DNA of 64,000 nt, from NCBI GenBank assembly GCA_958450325.1, contig OY288261.1, positions 16,295,277-16,359,276 on the forward strand, written 5' to 3'. The translations under genes and the position numbers were made by a program. The notes beneath the pieces are model-generated. The model was given only the letters and a program-made list of their open reading frames with translations, had not been told where the DNA came from and made no database searches. Shown piece after piece: positions 1 through 10,673 of the stretch; positions within the stretch are counted from its first letter, which is position 1, and each line of letters opens with the position of its first letter. The stretch comes from Agrostemma githago (taxonomy: Eukaryota > Streptophyta > Magnoliopsida > Caryophyllales > Caryophyllaceae).

Positions 1-3000
1 ACATCATTAATAAGAAATCATTTAAGTATAATCAATGATTTCTTTGGTAAAAGAAATCAATTATCCCAAATAAGTGGTCTCTTATGTAATAACAAAGACA
101 CCATTTTTTAGACAAATGATTTCTTACTCCATTGAAGTTAATATCAAAGACACCATTTTTCAATAAAATGAATTGTTAATAATTTCAATTATTTTTCATT
201 AAACAACTAGCATCACAACTTGCTTCACCCTTTTTTTTATATTTTTCATTTCTTAATTCATTCGCCCAAATCATCGCACACCCAAATCAACTTTACTTTT
301 CCCCCTTTCATTCACCCACGCCGTTGCCGCTTCTCCGCCGCTGCTCTCTGCACTACGACGTGCTCTCTATACGCCGGTGCCGTTCCTTTCATTATTTTGA
401 CATCAGTATATACTCCGCTATTCACCTTATTTACTGATTTATGTTTATTTCAGTATATACTCCATCAATTTTGTTATTTCTACTGATTTCTTTATTTCAG
501 TTTGTAAGTTTACTGTCGTTTTAAACTTTCAAATTTCCCAATTCAGTTTCTAGGGTTTGTTGGTGAGTATGATTATGTCTGTTTTGCATTCAATTTTTAT
601 TGTTTGTGTTAATCTGAGTATTATTGATGGAATTCCTATTATTTATCTGAGTATTAGTATCAAATTTTCTTCTAATTTGTTTCCCTAATTTGCAATCTGG
701 AAACAATTCAATCAAATATCTTCTAATTTGTTTGTATAATTATCAATTTCGGGTCAATTTGGTTCTTAATTAATCCTCATCATCGGTGGTTTTTTTTTTT
801 TGAGCGATCATCATCGGTGGTTTAGTATCAATTTAGGTTTATGAATTTATGAATTTAGTATCGATTTGTTTTGGGTTTAGAGTAACCTTCCGGTTTGGGT
901 ATGTTTAGAGTAACTATTGTGTCGTTAAGTTCTCCGTTTTTATTTATTCATCCTCTATTCGCTGTTCGTTGTATAACTCGCATTGCTCTTATTGCTGATG
1001 TTGATGGTCATATTCACTGATGTTACTGCTGCTGTTTTGTCGCTTTGTGCTGATAATTCATTCGTGGTTGGTTTCTTCCAATCCTACACAATACATTTTT
1101 AAGGTTTTTTGGCGACTCTGTTTGATTAAATGTATAATTTTTGTTTCATTGGTTTGATGTTTTTATTTTCGTTACTGTTTAGAGTTTAGTGTCTAGGAAT
1201 ATACACAATTTGAAGCCATTGAAAGCCTCAAATAATGAGTTGTTTAGGTTCCTTGGGCTAACTAATAGAGCTGGAAGGCAGCTGTAGGACAATTTTAGGG
1301 GGATTAATTCTTCTTCAACAAATAACTTGGACCTAATTCTGAATGTGCTAAGCAATGAATGTAGGACTTAGGAGTACAGTTGAGTCTGCCTGTCTACAAA
1401 GTTTCAAGCACATGCATTTGTTGCCTTTGAAACTTTTACTCAAACACAATTTCTGGTTGGCCTGGCCTGGTGATGATCATCCTCGTCCTCATCCTAATAA
1501 AGCTACGTCTGTCGTTTCTCTCCGACTCACATCTAAACCCGATTTCTCCTCCGGGTTTAAGCTGATTTGCAACTTGAAAAAATAGATTTCTCCTTTAACT
1601 GATGAATTAGAAAGGGATGTTTTTGTCTGCCTGTCTTGTTATGGCGCCAGATGTTTGATTTCATGTGTTTGTTTACAAACTCTATGTTTTCAGGTTTGCT
1701 GCAAAACAGGAGAGCTTGCTAAGTTTAAATTTTGTAAAGGGTATGATGGTGCTTTCCATTGTTACTGTATGCAGTCTCCACATAAGATTTTCCCTACCTT
1801 TTGTCCCTCATTTATTGACTTATCTTTATTCAATTTTTGTATTGCGTTTTTGTGATGCAAGTGCCTTGCTTATATGCATCTTGCTTATGCAGAATTTTAG
1901 TTCTGGACCGTACATGTGCCCTAAGCATACAAATGGCACAGTTGCGCGTCTAACGTTCCCAGAAATGGTCCGAGTTTAAGGTATGATTGTAGTTGATTGG
2001 CATTTTCGCATCTTTATTTTTGTTAAACTGATGGTCTGCTTTGACTTTTGTGCTACAATGGTTGTATTTGACTTTTTGTTAGGCATCAGTATGGGTTGCA
2101 TAAAAAACATTACGTCCTTTTTCTCAATAGTGGGCCTTCATCTCGCAGATTTATAAGTGATGGCAAAGATGCGATGTTGATGCACGCATTGAGGATGTAG
2201 TACTAAAGAGATGTGTAATGTGCCTGAGTGATAACATATTATCTTTAATTACATGCGTAATAGGGATGGAGATGGAGTCATTTACATTGGTGAGTATATT
2301 GCCATTTAGTATTGTTTTTAGTAGAATGTTTTGCTCATCATTTCGTTTCTTTATCAATAAATTAAAGAACTCTTCTCTGATACTTTCCTTTTATCTGTAA
2401 CAGTTCTCAAGATTGAACTACATAGTATACTAGTAATAGTTTGGGACACAAAGCAACGGAAGTTAAATCGTGATTTGAAGGTACTTCTAATTTTTATCCA
2501 ATGACTTTCTTCTTGTTTACCCTGTAACAACTCTCAAGATTCTTTAAAATATACTGTAACATTTTCTAGTTGTGGTTGTTTGTTGATGACTTTCTTCTTG
2601 TTTCTATGTGCTATTATTTCTTCTTGTTTCTTGTAACACAAACACTTTTATGAGACCTATAAACCCCATTATTTCTGGCTATCATTATGCTTTTCCATCT
2701 ATAATTTTCTAACCTGATGCTGAATGTCTTTTTGCAGAATGTGTACCACTGTCAATCAAAGAATACATTATTCAAGGACTATATTGGTTATGTATAGGCT
2801 TATGGCAATTGATCAGTTTGTATTTTTTCAGTAAACAATCATATTTTAAGAATATTTATATTATAGTGGACTGGGCACTATTGAGTGCTTCTAATGTAAT
2901 TTTAAACCCATTTTGGATTCAAGATACATAAATGAGATATTTTATGGAAATCTGTGTCTATTCCGGTTGATATATGAAAATGAGTGTATTGTATTTTAAT

Positions 3001-3346
3001 GATTGGGTTATCTTGAATATTAATTTTTTTTTTAAAATATTAAGGTGGCAAAGAAATCATCTAAGTGTGATACATGGTTTATTAAGTTGGTACCAAAGAA
3101 ACCATTTAAGTATATTATATGGTTTGTTAGGTTGAGATAAGAAATCATTTATCTCTCCAATATGATTTTTTTTCTCATAGACCAAAGAAACCATTTATCT
3201 CTTAAAATTGGTTTCTAAATCATAAGTAAAGAAATCATTTTTTCACATGGTTTCTTACCCTAAGACACCTTTGACTTGGAGATCATCTCCTTAATGGTGT
3301 CTTAGGGCATTTTAATATGGTTTCTTTGCCCTATTTTCTAGTAGTG
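1..3346. mobile_element. Non-autonomous CACTA (En/Spm-type) DNA transposon, one end only
   Basis: The right end is clear: the + strand ends in TAGTAGTG at 3339-3346, so the inward reading starts CACTACTAGAAAATAGGGC, a typical CACTA terminus. About 300 bp of subterminal repeats precede it (3040-3330), with the words AAGAAATCATTT, AAGAAACCATTT and AAGACACC in both orientations. The same words occur at 1-175, so the other end is probably just outside the window and the element is about 3.4-3.6 kb. No transposase-like reading frame is present, so it would depend on an autonomous partner. The flank at 3347 belongs to the gypsy element that continues to 10673, so this transposon is nested in that element. 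The target duplication cannot be checked because the left flank is missing. Confidence 0.8.
190..2990 (+). other. Interior of the CACTA element with transcript-like composition, unrecognised
   Basis: I do not recognise a gene here. The stretch reads like a plant transcription unit on +: a C/T-rich leader-like segment (about 225-560) and TTTGCAG- and TTTCAG-type acceptor-like sites followed by more balanced sequence (for example near 1690 and 2735). Short open stretches near 1355-1585 and 1655-1979 separate T-rich intron-like blocks. No open frame exceeds about 105 codons and none resembles a family I know. It could be a captured, decayed host gene, as CACTA elements often carry, or just degenerate transposon DNA. 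Confidence 0.3.
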
Positions 3347-3398
3347 CATGTGTCTCCGGTTGAGTAAACACTAACCAGTCTTACTTACATAGACTATG
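3347..3398 (+). repeat. 52-bp internal word, copy 1 of 2
   Basis: Nearly identical to 10622-10673 (a few mismatches). The shared block starts CATGTGTCTCCG and ends CATAGACTATG. It ties the internal sequences on the two sides of the 7335-9295 LTR to one family, and predicts that element A interrupted the second copy at 10673. Confidence 0.75.
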
Positions 3399-4774
3399 AT
3401 AGAAATTTTGTTTAGAACCACTGACACTATAGTATAGTACTAACAAGAGAACGTAGATGACGCACTAAATATGCACGAAGCAAAGAAACAACTCTACAAA
3501 ATCATACAGAAGAACAAACCGCAACAAGACGGACCTGTTCGAGTTATTTGCAAAGGATGTCACCAAGAAACTTCAATACAGAAGCATGATCATGGACTAT
3601 ACCAGGGAGATGACCACCGAGATCGTTATGCTAAGAACGTTACTAACCTAGTATTCGTTTTGCTTACCTAAAAATTTTCCCGACCACAGAACACTTACAT
3701 AATTGGGGACTTTGAGTCACGTTTTTAATTTGGATGTGTCTTATAACGTGTTAACCTTATAGAGCAGAAACCTATCGCGAGACTTAGACCATGATATTCT
3801 AACCTAGGTCTTAACCACCATATTATGAGAAGAGAGAGTATACTTTTGAAGTCGAGTGATATAGATCAATACATTTTGGGGAGCTAAGTATTTGAGAATG
3901 CTAAGAGATGATCGTAGATCAAAATTATTTTGAGGGTTTACCATTATATATATACCGAAATGTTATTTTGAGGAATTATATGTTGAACATACCTTTTTGG
4001 ATCTGTAGAATCTAATTGATTGATTGAATGATTTGTAAACAATATTTTGGAGAATTCCTAGGAAATACCGTATATACGTTTGGGAGACAATTTTATTGAA
4101 TAATGGTTGACAGTATTACAAACCCTAAGTGTCATAATTGTAAAGGACACTTGTGAACCAAAGAATTTTTGATGTAAAGTTAAGATTAACTCGTTGTTTG
4201 AAGAATAAAACAACAGAGAAACAAGTTTGAAATTTTGAGAAATTTAGAAAACCAAAAGGAGAAATTGAGGATTAACCCTATCATAACCGACAAAAACACT
4301 TGAGGATCAACCTTAGGAGATCAACCTGGTTGGGGAGAAATGCTAACGTCATCATGAGAACTTCAGACTTTTGTATAATTTATGTATTTGAACCTATGAG
4401 AGAAGTGTTCTACAAAACCCAACAGTATCATAGTTTATGAACGCTCTACGGATTATATGGGAATTAGGATAACCTTAGTTAATGGACTTTTATGCTACGA
4501 GAAACTTGTATTACCCATAGAACAACACCTTTCAATTTTACGGAATATAAACATCGTGATATTTTGGAGATAAGACAAACCATATAAACCAAATCTCGAG
4601 AATGACCCGAGATTGAATAGTGCCAATATATGGGGAATTAGAATATACCGTTGATCAATAATACCTACAATACTAATTTGGGATGTACCGCCTTTGTAAA
4701 GCATTGGAGGCGAGATCAGATATACGAGCAAGCCACTTACAAGCCGAGTCATTTTTTTTGCGAGAGGAACCCTA
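3347..4774 (+). other. Internal region of the non-coding gypsy element, 3' half
   Basis: This is non-coding internal sequence between the CACTA end and the second CACTA insertion. The only open stretch of note (3471-3671, 66 codons) has no recognisable domain. After removal of the CACTA insertion it continues at 7239 to the PPT. Confidence 0.6.
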
Positions 4775-5198
4775 CACTACAACAAATTGTCACTTGCGCC
4801 ACGAATTATGCCACGGTAATTTGTTATTCGTGGCTAATTTTTAACTAGCAACGGGAAAATTTTGATTCACTACCTGAGAAAAAAAATATGCCACGGGACA
4901 ATTTTTCCCGTGGCTAAAGTTCACTTGCGCCACGAATTTTATTAAAGTCTTGGTCAATAATCACTCTTGCCACGAAAGTTGCCACACCCGTGGCAAAAAT
5001 ATATTAGCCACAAATTTGTTCTGTGGTAAATATTTTTTAGCCACGATGTAATTAATTTCCATGGCAAAATTATTTTTTAGCCACTGATGTAATAAACGCA
5101 TGTGGCTAATTTGGTTCTTCAAACTTTAATAAATTGCTTTCAAGTTAAGCCAAATGTCAAATTTTGGTCTTAAAAAATTCCATAAAATTTAAATTATA

Positions 5199-5455
5199 CT
5201 CCCTCCGTTCCAATCAATTTCATACGTTTGCTTTTTCACACTTGTCGATCCACGTTTTTTTTTGTCTATATCTTTAGCTACATATTTCTAAAAATATAAA
5301 AAATTGATATTCATGATGCATTCGATTAGACAATTTAAACAAGATCTCACATGACTATATTTTATTGTATATATTAAAAGTTATATCGATAATTCTTCTT
5401 ATCTATGAATAGGGCATAATATCCAAATGCATGGAAATGATTGGAACGGAGGGAG
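5199..5455. mobile_element. Stowaway-type MITE (Tc1/mariner), 257 bp
   Basis: The terminal inverted repeats read CTCCCTCCGTTCCAATCA inward from both ends, the hallmark plant Stowaway terminus. They are flanked by TA at 5197-5198 and 5456-5457. It is nested inside the CACTA element. Confidence 0.92.
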
Positions 5456-6777
5456 TAATTAATATGAAATTAAATAAAAAATTTAAATTTGAAAATATTT
5501 TATTACTCAAAAAAATTGTTACTCTTTTATTAACTTTTAAAAAAAATAAAAAAAATTGTAAAACAAAATACAAGTACAGAAAACTTTAGTTGTCTTATTT
5601 GTTGATTTTCAACTAATCATAATTTTTGAAGTCATTGATTTCTCTTAATTTGACAATATGTTTAACCAAAAATTATATAATCTAAAGTATGACTTTTGAA
5701 AGACTGGATGACATTTAAATAGTGTAATATATATGCTAGCTAATATGCGGCATACATAGCATATCAAGTAAAAAGAAGTATGTGATTTATCATCCATCGT
5801 TGACATGTCTAATATTATTTGAGATCTTTCAGTTTTACCGCTTAATTAATTAACTAATATATTTTTCACATGTATTAAACTCTTTTGAAGACAAAAAAAC
5901 ATTAAAATAAAGGGACCGAGCATGACTCATAACCGCAACTTTCGAGCGTTGTATTATTTTTTTTCAAATTATTGATTTATTTTCTTACAATATTTTCAGT
6001 GTCAAAAAAATTATTTTTTAACTCGTATTTAAGAATTCTAATCGATCAATATTTTTTTTATGGAATTAACTTTGACTGTGAAAATAATGATTAGTTTGGT
6101 AAATTAATTGTTTTCAAGTTATTTGGTTTGGAAGAAGGATTAATGTTTTGAAAAGTCGTACCTAAGTTTAATAATCAGTTAAAATTATTTTTCAAAAAAA
6201 GAGAGGTATAATTGAGAAAAACAAATAACTTACAAATACATGTAAGAAAATCTAATAATTAAGGACCACTGGTGAGAAAATAAAAAAATAATTTATCGTC
6301 AACTATCTAATTCAATAATTATTCTATAATATTATTTGGAAGATATTTTAAAAAATGAATATAAAACAAAATTAATTTAATGAAAAATAAAATTCTGGTA
6401 AAACTTAGAGTAGACAAAAGGAAACTCGATGAGGATAAAAACTAATGAAATAAAATAACGACCGATAGTTCATAGCAAATAAAATATCTAATTAAACCAA
6501 CAACAAAAAGAAAAAAAACATATCAAAAGAACTAGCAATAAAAGAACGTGAAAAATAGAAATTAAAATACAAATATCGATAAATTAATGAAATCATGAGT
6601 CCGAGAGTCAATTTCGAAACTTGATTTTTTTTACGGGAACAATTTTTTTAATCATTGGGGGGAAAACCAATTAATTACTCAAAAGTAAACGTAGTTTGTG
6701 GAAAAAAACATTTTAATGGAATTCAAACAATGATTATGTCAACAAAGTTCAAATTCATTTCTGGTAGCTGGGCATAT

Positions 6778-6855
6778 GAACTCCACAGTTAAGCGTGGTT
6801 GACTGAGAGTAGTGTTAAGATGGGTGACCTCCTGGGAAGGCTCTTCGATGCATGC
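6778..6855 (+). pseudogene. 5S rRNA-derived segment inside a CACTA element
   Basis: From GAACTCCACAGTTAAGCGTG to about 6855 the sequence follows the 3' two thirds of plant 5S rRNA. Both halves of the internal control region are recognisable: the box A-like AGTTAAGCGTGGTT, and the box C-like GATGGGTGACCTCCTGGGAA. I estimate about 80 per cent identity from memory of the plant consensus. The first 40 or so bases of 5S are not recognisable. It is too diverged to be a functional 5S gene. It could come from a 5S-derived SINE, a Cassandra-type LTR or direct capture. Confidence 0.72.
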
Positions 6856-7298
6856 GACTGGTGAAATTAAATGATATTGAAATGACACAGATGTGACTAT
6901 AAAGGTAGTAACCGTTTCAGATGTGACTACTCTAGAGGTAGAGAATTATTACGATTATTAATTAATTAATTTATTATATATTTTCACCGAAATAAATGTT
7001 TTGTCACAAGCGTAATTAGCCACGGGATAACCCGTGGCAAAAATTTAATTGTAGCCACGGGAGACTCTGTGGCAATAAAATCAATACTTGCCACGGGTTT
7101 TTTTCCCGTGGCTATTTGTTCGCCACGGCCACTTACGCCACGTATGCTTTTTCCGTGGCAAAGTACTTTAGCCACGAAAATTTAGCACTTTTGCCACGAA
7201 TTCAGCCGTGACCCAAGTGCTCATTTGTAGTAGTGCTAACATTTCATTTTTATTCCTGTAGTGTCCTAAACTTCGTTAATTGCCTAAGTTATGCCTGA

Positions 7299-7334
7299 AA
7301 TTTCGAGGACGAAATTGTTTTAAGGGGGGTAGAT
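7299..7334 (+). promoter_or_regulatory. AGGA-loop hairpin and polypurine tract before LTR
   Basis: A 7-bp perfect stem AATTTCG/CGAAATT (7299-7305 and 7310-7316) encloses an AGGA loop, followed seven bases later by the purine run AAGGGGGG (7322-7329). The run primes plus-strand DNA synthesis in LTR elements. It lies five bases before the LTR. Confidence 0.75.
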
Positions 7335-9295
7335 TGTAATACCCCGTATTTTTCAAATAAGGTTAAAATTTTAAACATTTATTTAAACCAAGTTTAACGT
7401 TTGAAAAATTATTTTTCTTCTAGGAGGAAAAAGACGACTTTTCTAACGTAGACCATATTATGACCTGTCGACCTTAATTCTTAATAACGTTAATAAATAC
7501 TCCGTAATAGCTATTAAGGTAACCAAACTTTTCTTCTAACAACATTTCTTATATATAAGTATATTGTGTTACTAATTTAATAAATTGCTTATTTAAATAT
7601 TTAGGCTTGTTTGTACGACTAAATTACTTATGTATATATAAAAATGTTACGTGATATTTTATTATGACTAAATTTAACTTGACTAAACTATCACTTGTTT
7701 AATTTATTTATTTATCAACTTTACATTTCTGTTTATATGAAAAATGAGAAAATGAATAAAAGAACTTAAAATGACAAAATTTTTAGTATTTTTTACATTC
7801 GTTTATATATTATAATAATAGAGTAAATTTGTAACTTGTAAAATGTTTTATTTTAATAAAAAATCACTTATTATTTTTATATAGGTAAAAATATATAAAT
7901 TTCATTTTCTAAAACAAATGAATTTATTTTGTTCCGAAATTTTAACACGATGTTCATAAATATTTTAAAATGATTTTACGTAAAATTTTTGTCAATCGAT
8001 TAAGTACGACTTAATTTATATTTTTATAAACTTTTATATTTTTCAGAAATTATAAATTTTAAAATAGTATTTTATAATTATCATACCTTAAATTTTATTT
8101 TTATATAAAACTTCATTTTAAAGAATTTACTATTTTAAAAAAATATTATACGATACGATATTTGGGATATAATGTTTCAGGTGACACTTGAGGATTAAAG
8201 TGTAACGTTGTCATACTGAAAGTAAGTATTTGAGGATTTGACTGTTTCAAATGAGTCCGACCAATTATTGAAGGTCACCAAATAATATACTACTTGTTCA
8301 CGGGCGACTTTTATATAAAGTTTACGATGCGAGTCCGGGACGAATAGCTTGTGTTGGATCCTACCATGCGTGGTGTTTCGACTGCACTTGTAATGAAAAG
8401 CAGACTCGGAGGCTGCGGTCCGAGAGTCGACCTAGTGTTTAAGGTAGTCGTCCTACGGCAGTGAGTTCTGCGGTTCAAGAGTCTGCGTAGGGTATGTGGC
8501 GCACATATAGACAAGTACTTGATCAGTATTACGACCTAGGTAGCGGGGGCAGAACAGGATTCTGAAAACTGCGGGTTCCCTCTTGGTGATGCAGAGAATG
8601 TAATCATCAACTTTTATTTTAGCCCAGAGCCCCGTTTGAATAAACGTATAATATAAAAGAAGTTCGGGCCCAATTGAGCCTTATGGGTGAGATGTAAACC
8701 TCATAAGATCGGTTCGATCTACGAGTCGGTAACACGGTTACTTCTATTGGTGAGATGCAAGCCAATATGGAGTAGCGGTGATACTAAGCTAGGAGCCACG
8801 ACTCGTGTGTTTTGTTTGTTTACGTGAAAAATGATTTTAAAATCAAATGGCTGCCAATGTCCCATCTTTTTAAACTTTACCGTTTTCATCACCTCACATG
8901 TTGGTAATTGAATCAAAAGAAACTATATGTCACGTGATATCCTTTAATATCTTTGTAAGCATATTATTTGTTATTCACATGATTGTCTTATGTGTTCGAG
9001 GTGATGTTAGATGAACGGCTTGGTTGCTGTCCCGCTCGGCGTCCACTGTTTAATTTTTTTTTGCAGGTCTAAGACGTTGGGGAATCGAGCGAGAGAGATT
9101 TAATAATATGTTTGTATAAAATACAATCTATATTCTGTACCAAGTGAATCAAGACTATGTAATTAATAGTCGTTTATTGTAAGGATCCGTAGCGATCCGG
9201 ATTTAATTACACTCTGATATAATTTTAATTAAATGACTTAGATAACTTTCCGCATTATCTATTATTTTAAGTCATCGGAAATCGGGGTTGTTACA
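7335..9295 (+). repeat. LTR of the non-coding gypsy element, 1961 bp
   Basis: It begins TGTAATACCCCG and ends CGGGGTTGTTACA, giving TG...CA ends with imperfect terminal inverted repeats. A PPT precedes it and a PBS follows it, so it serves as the 3' LTR of one internal region and the 5' LTR of the next. There is no coding potential inside. Confidence 0.85.
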
Positions 9296-9297
9296 GT

Positions 9298-9313
9298 TGG
9301 TATCAGAGCGACC
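9298..9313 (+). promoter_or_regulatory. Primer-binding site, initiator tRNA-Met type
   Basis: TGGTATCAGAGC directly follows the LTR end. This is the usual plant LTR-element PBS, complementary to the 3' end of initiator tRNA-Met. Confidence 0.9.
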
Positions 9314-10673
9314 TTGTGACCGTAAGTGAGGATTGAGCTTCATTTACCTAACGAGGAGCGCGCCTGGGTAGACTTATTGAAATACTTATACAATATTAGA
9401 TCACTAAAATGAGAGATTCACTTAGAAATAATTAGGATCCTATCAAATAATTTATCGGGGTAGAATTGTCATTAATGGGAAATACGATATCTACATGTAT
9501 AATTGTTGATATGTTATCTGCTTAATTGTTTGTAAATTGATTGCCTAATCTTTAGCCTATTGGCCAATTTAAATTTATTTTGGATCAATACGATAACCAA
9601 GAAGGAAGACGTTGACACTCAGAGTCATCAACTACTCGAGAGTTGGACATGATCAGCATTGTGACGCACCAATAATGAAGACATCATCTGAATAAACTAT
9701 AGGAGCCAAGTCAAACTGAATCACGTTGAAGAATCGAGTCAAGTTATCTTGTCAAGATGGAGCACACATAAAGATCAAGTACGTGCTGACGCGTATAGTG
9801 TAGTATACCTCGAGTCCTAGCTATGTGTCGACTTATATCTACTCGAGACTCTAGTGACCTACATACCTACCTACCTTATAGATCGGAGATCATGTGTTAT
9901 CCTAAGCTATATTTCAAAGATTGAACCCTACATTGATTTTTCGTTAAATACCTCCGACCACATCTTCAAGTTTTGTGTATTCTATTACTTCATTTTCAAA
10001 ACCAGTAAATCTGAATTTTACCTTCAGCTTTATCCTTCAACCTTTCAGTTATTGACCCGTTTACTTAAACCAAACTATTTCATATTATCTCCACTTTTTG
10101 TGATTGGATATCATTCTTGTTTATTCACCAAGTTAAGACATTTCTTGAACTGATCATCATGATAATCCTTTGTCCCTATCCTATTGATTTCCTAAATTCA
10201 TGGTGACATTTTTTTAGCCTTGCTTCATATTATAAATTTTTAAAAGACTCAATTCAACCTTCAACCCTAACCAAATTGTCTTGAATTATGTTTTACTTTC
10301 AATCAAGCAACCTATTGATATATTATATATTCTTTGAATCAAGCTATCACAATTTTATTCAGTTATCTGACAAATTAGAACCTCATACAATTGATTTTCA
10401 CCTTCAAAACCCAGCTTGATTTTAAAATTTCTTTTTGACAAATACCAATTTCATCTCCTCTTTTCATCGAAAGAGAAGATCTATGATAGAGTGCTATATC
10501 ATTCTATTAATAAAATTGTCATAATCATTCACACCCTTTCTAATTCTTCTGACTTTCACTGTGTTTCCTGGATTCTTGTTTTAACCAACCTTACCTTCAT
10601 ACTTAGTCTTGAACTTTTTTCCATGTGTCTCCGATCGAGTAAACATTAACCAGTCTTACTTACATAGACTATG
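9314..10673 (+). other. Internal region of the non-coding gypsy element, 5' half
   Basis: Leader-like, non-coding and T/C-rich in its second half. There are several short open frames, none with a recognisable domain. It ends where element A begins. The last 52 bp repeat the block at 3347. Confidence 0.6.

Larger units (their letters stand above)
4775..7235. mobile_element. Non-autonomous CACTA element, complete, 2461 bp
   Basis: Both ends are visible. The left begins CACTACAACAAAT and the right ends ATTTGTAGTAGTG, with a 3-bp target duplication CTA at 4772-4774 and 7236-7238. The subterminal 300 bp (4795-5110) and 200 bp (7010-7215) are packed with GCCACG, CGTGGC and GCCACGGG words in both orientations, the expected transposase-binding subterminal repeats of CACTA elements. 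There is no transposase gene. Inside are a Stowaway MITE (5199-5455) and a 5S rDNA-derived segment (6778-6855). The rest (5460-6770) is AT-rich DNA in which I see nothing else. It inserted in the 3' internal region of the gypsy element. Confidence 0.9.
3347..10673 (+). mobile_element. Non-coding gypsy-like LTR element in tandem arrangement (partial)
   Basis: Internal sequence (3347-4774 plus 7239-7334) runs into a polypurine tract and then a 1961-bp LTR (7335-9295). The LTR is followed directly by a PBS and 1.4 kb of further internal sequence (9296-10673). A PPT before and a PBS after the same LTR means two internal regions share it, as in an LTR-internal-LTR-internal array from unequal recombination. 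The two internal parts overlap by about 52 bp (3347-3398 and 10622-10673), which shows they belong to one family with an internal region of about 2.85 kb. No gag or pol domain is recognisable, so it resembles a large non-autonomous derivative (LARD). The LTR start TGTAATACCCC and iMet-type PBS are like Tekay-type chromoviruses; that assignment is inferred. Confidence 0.7.
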
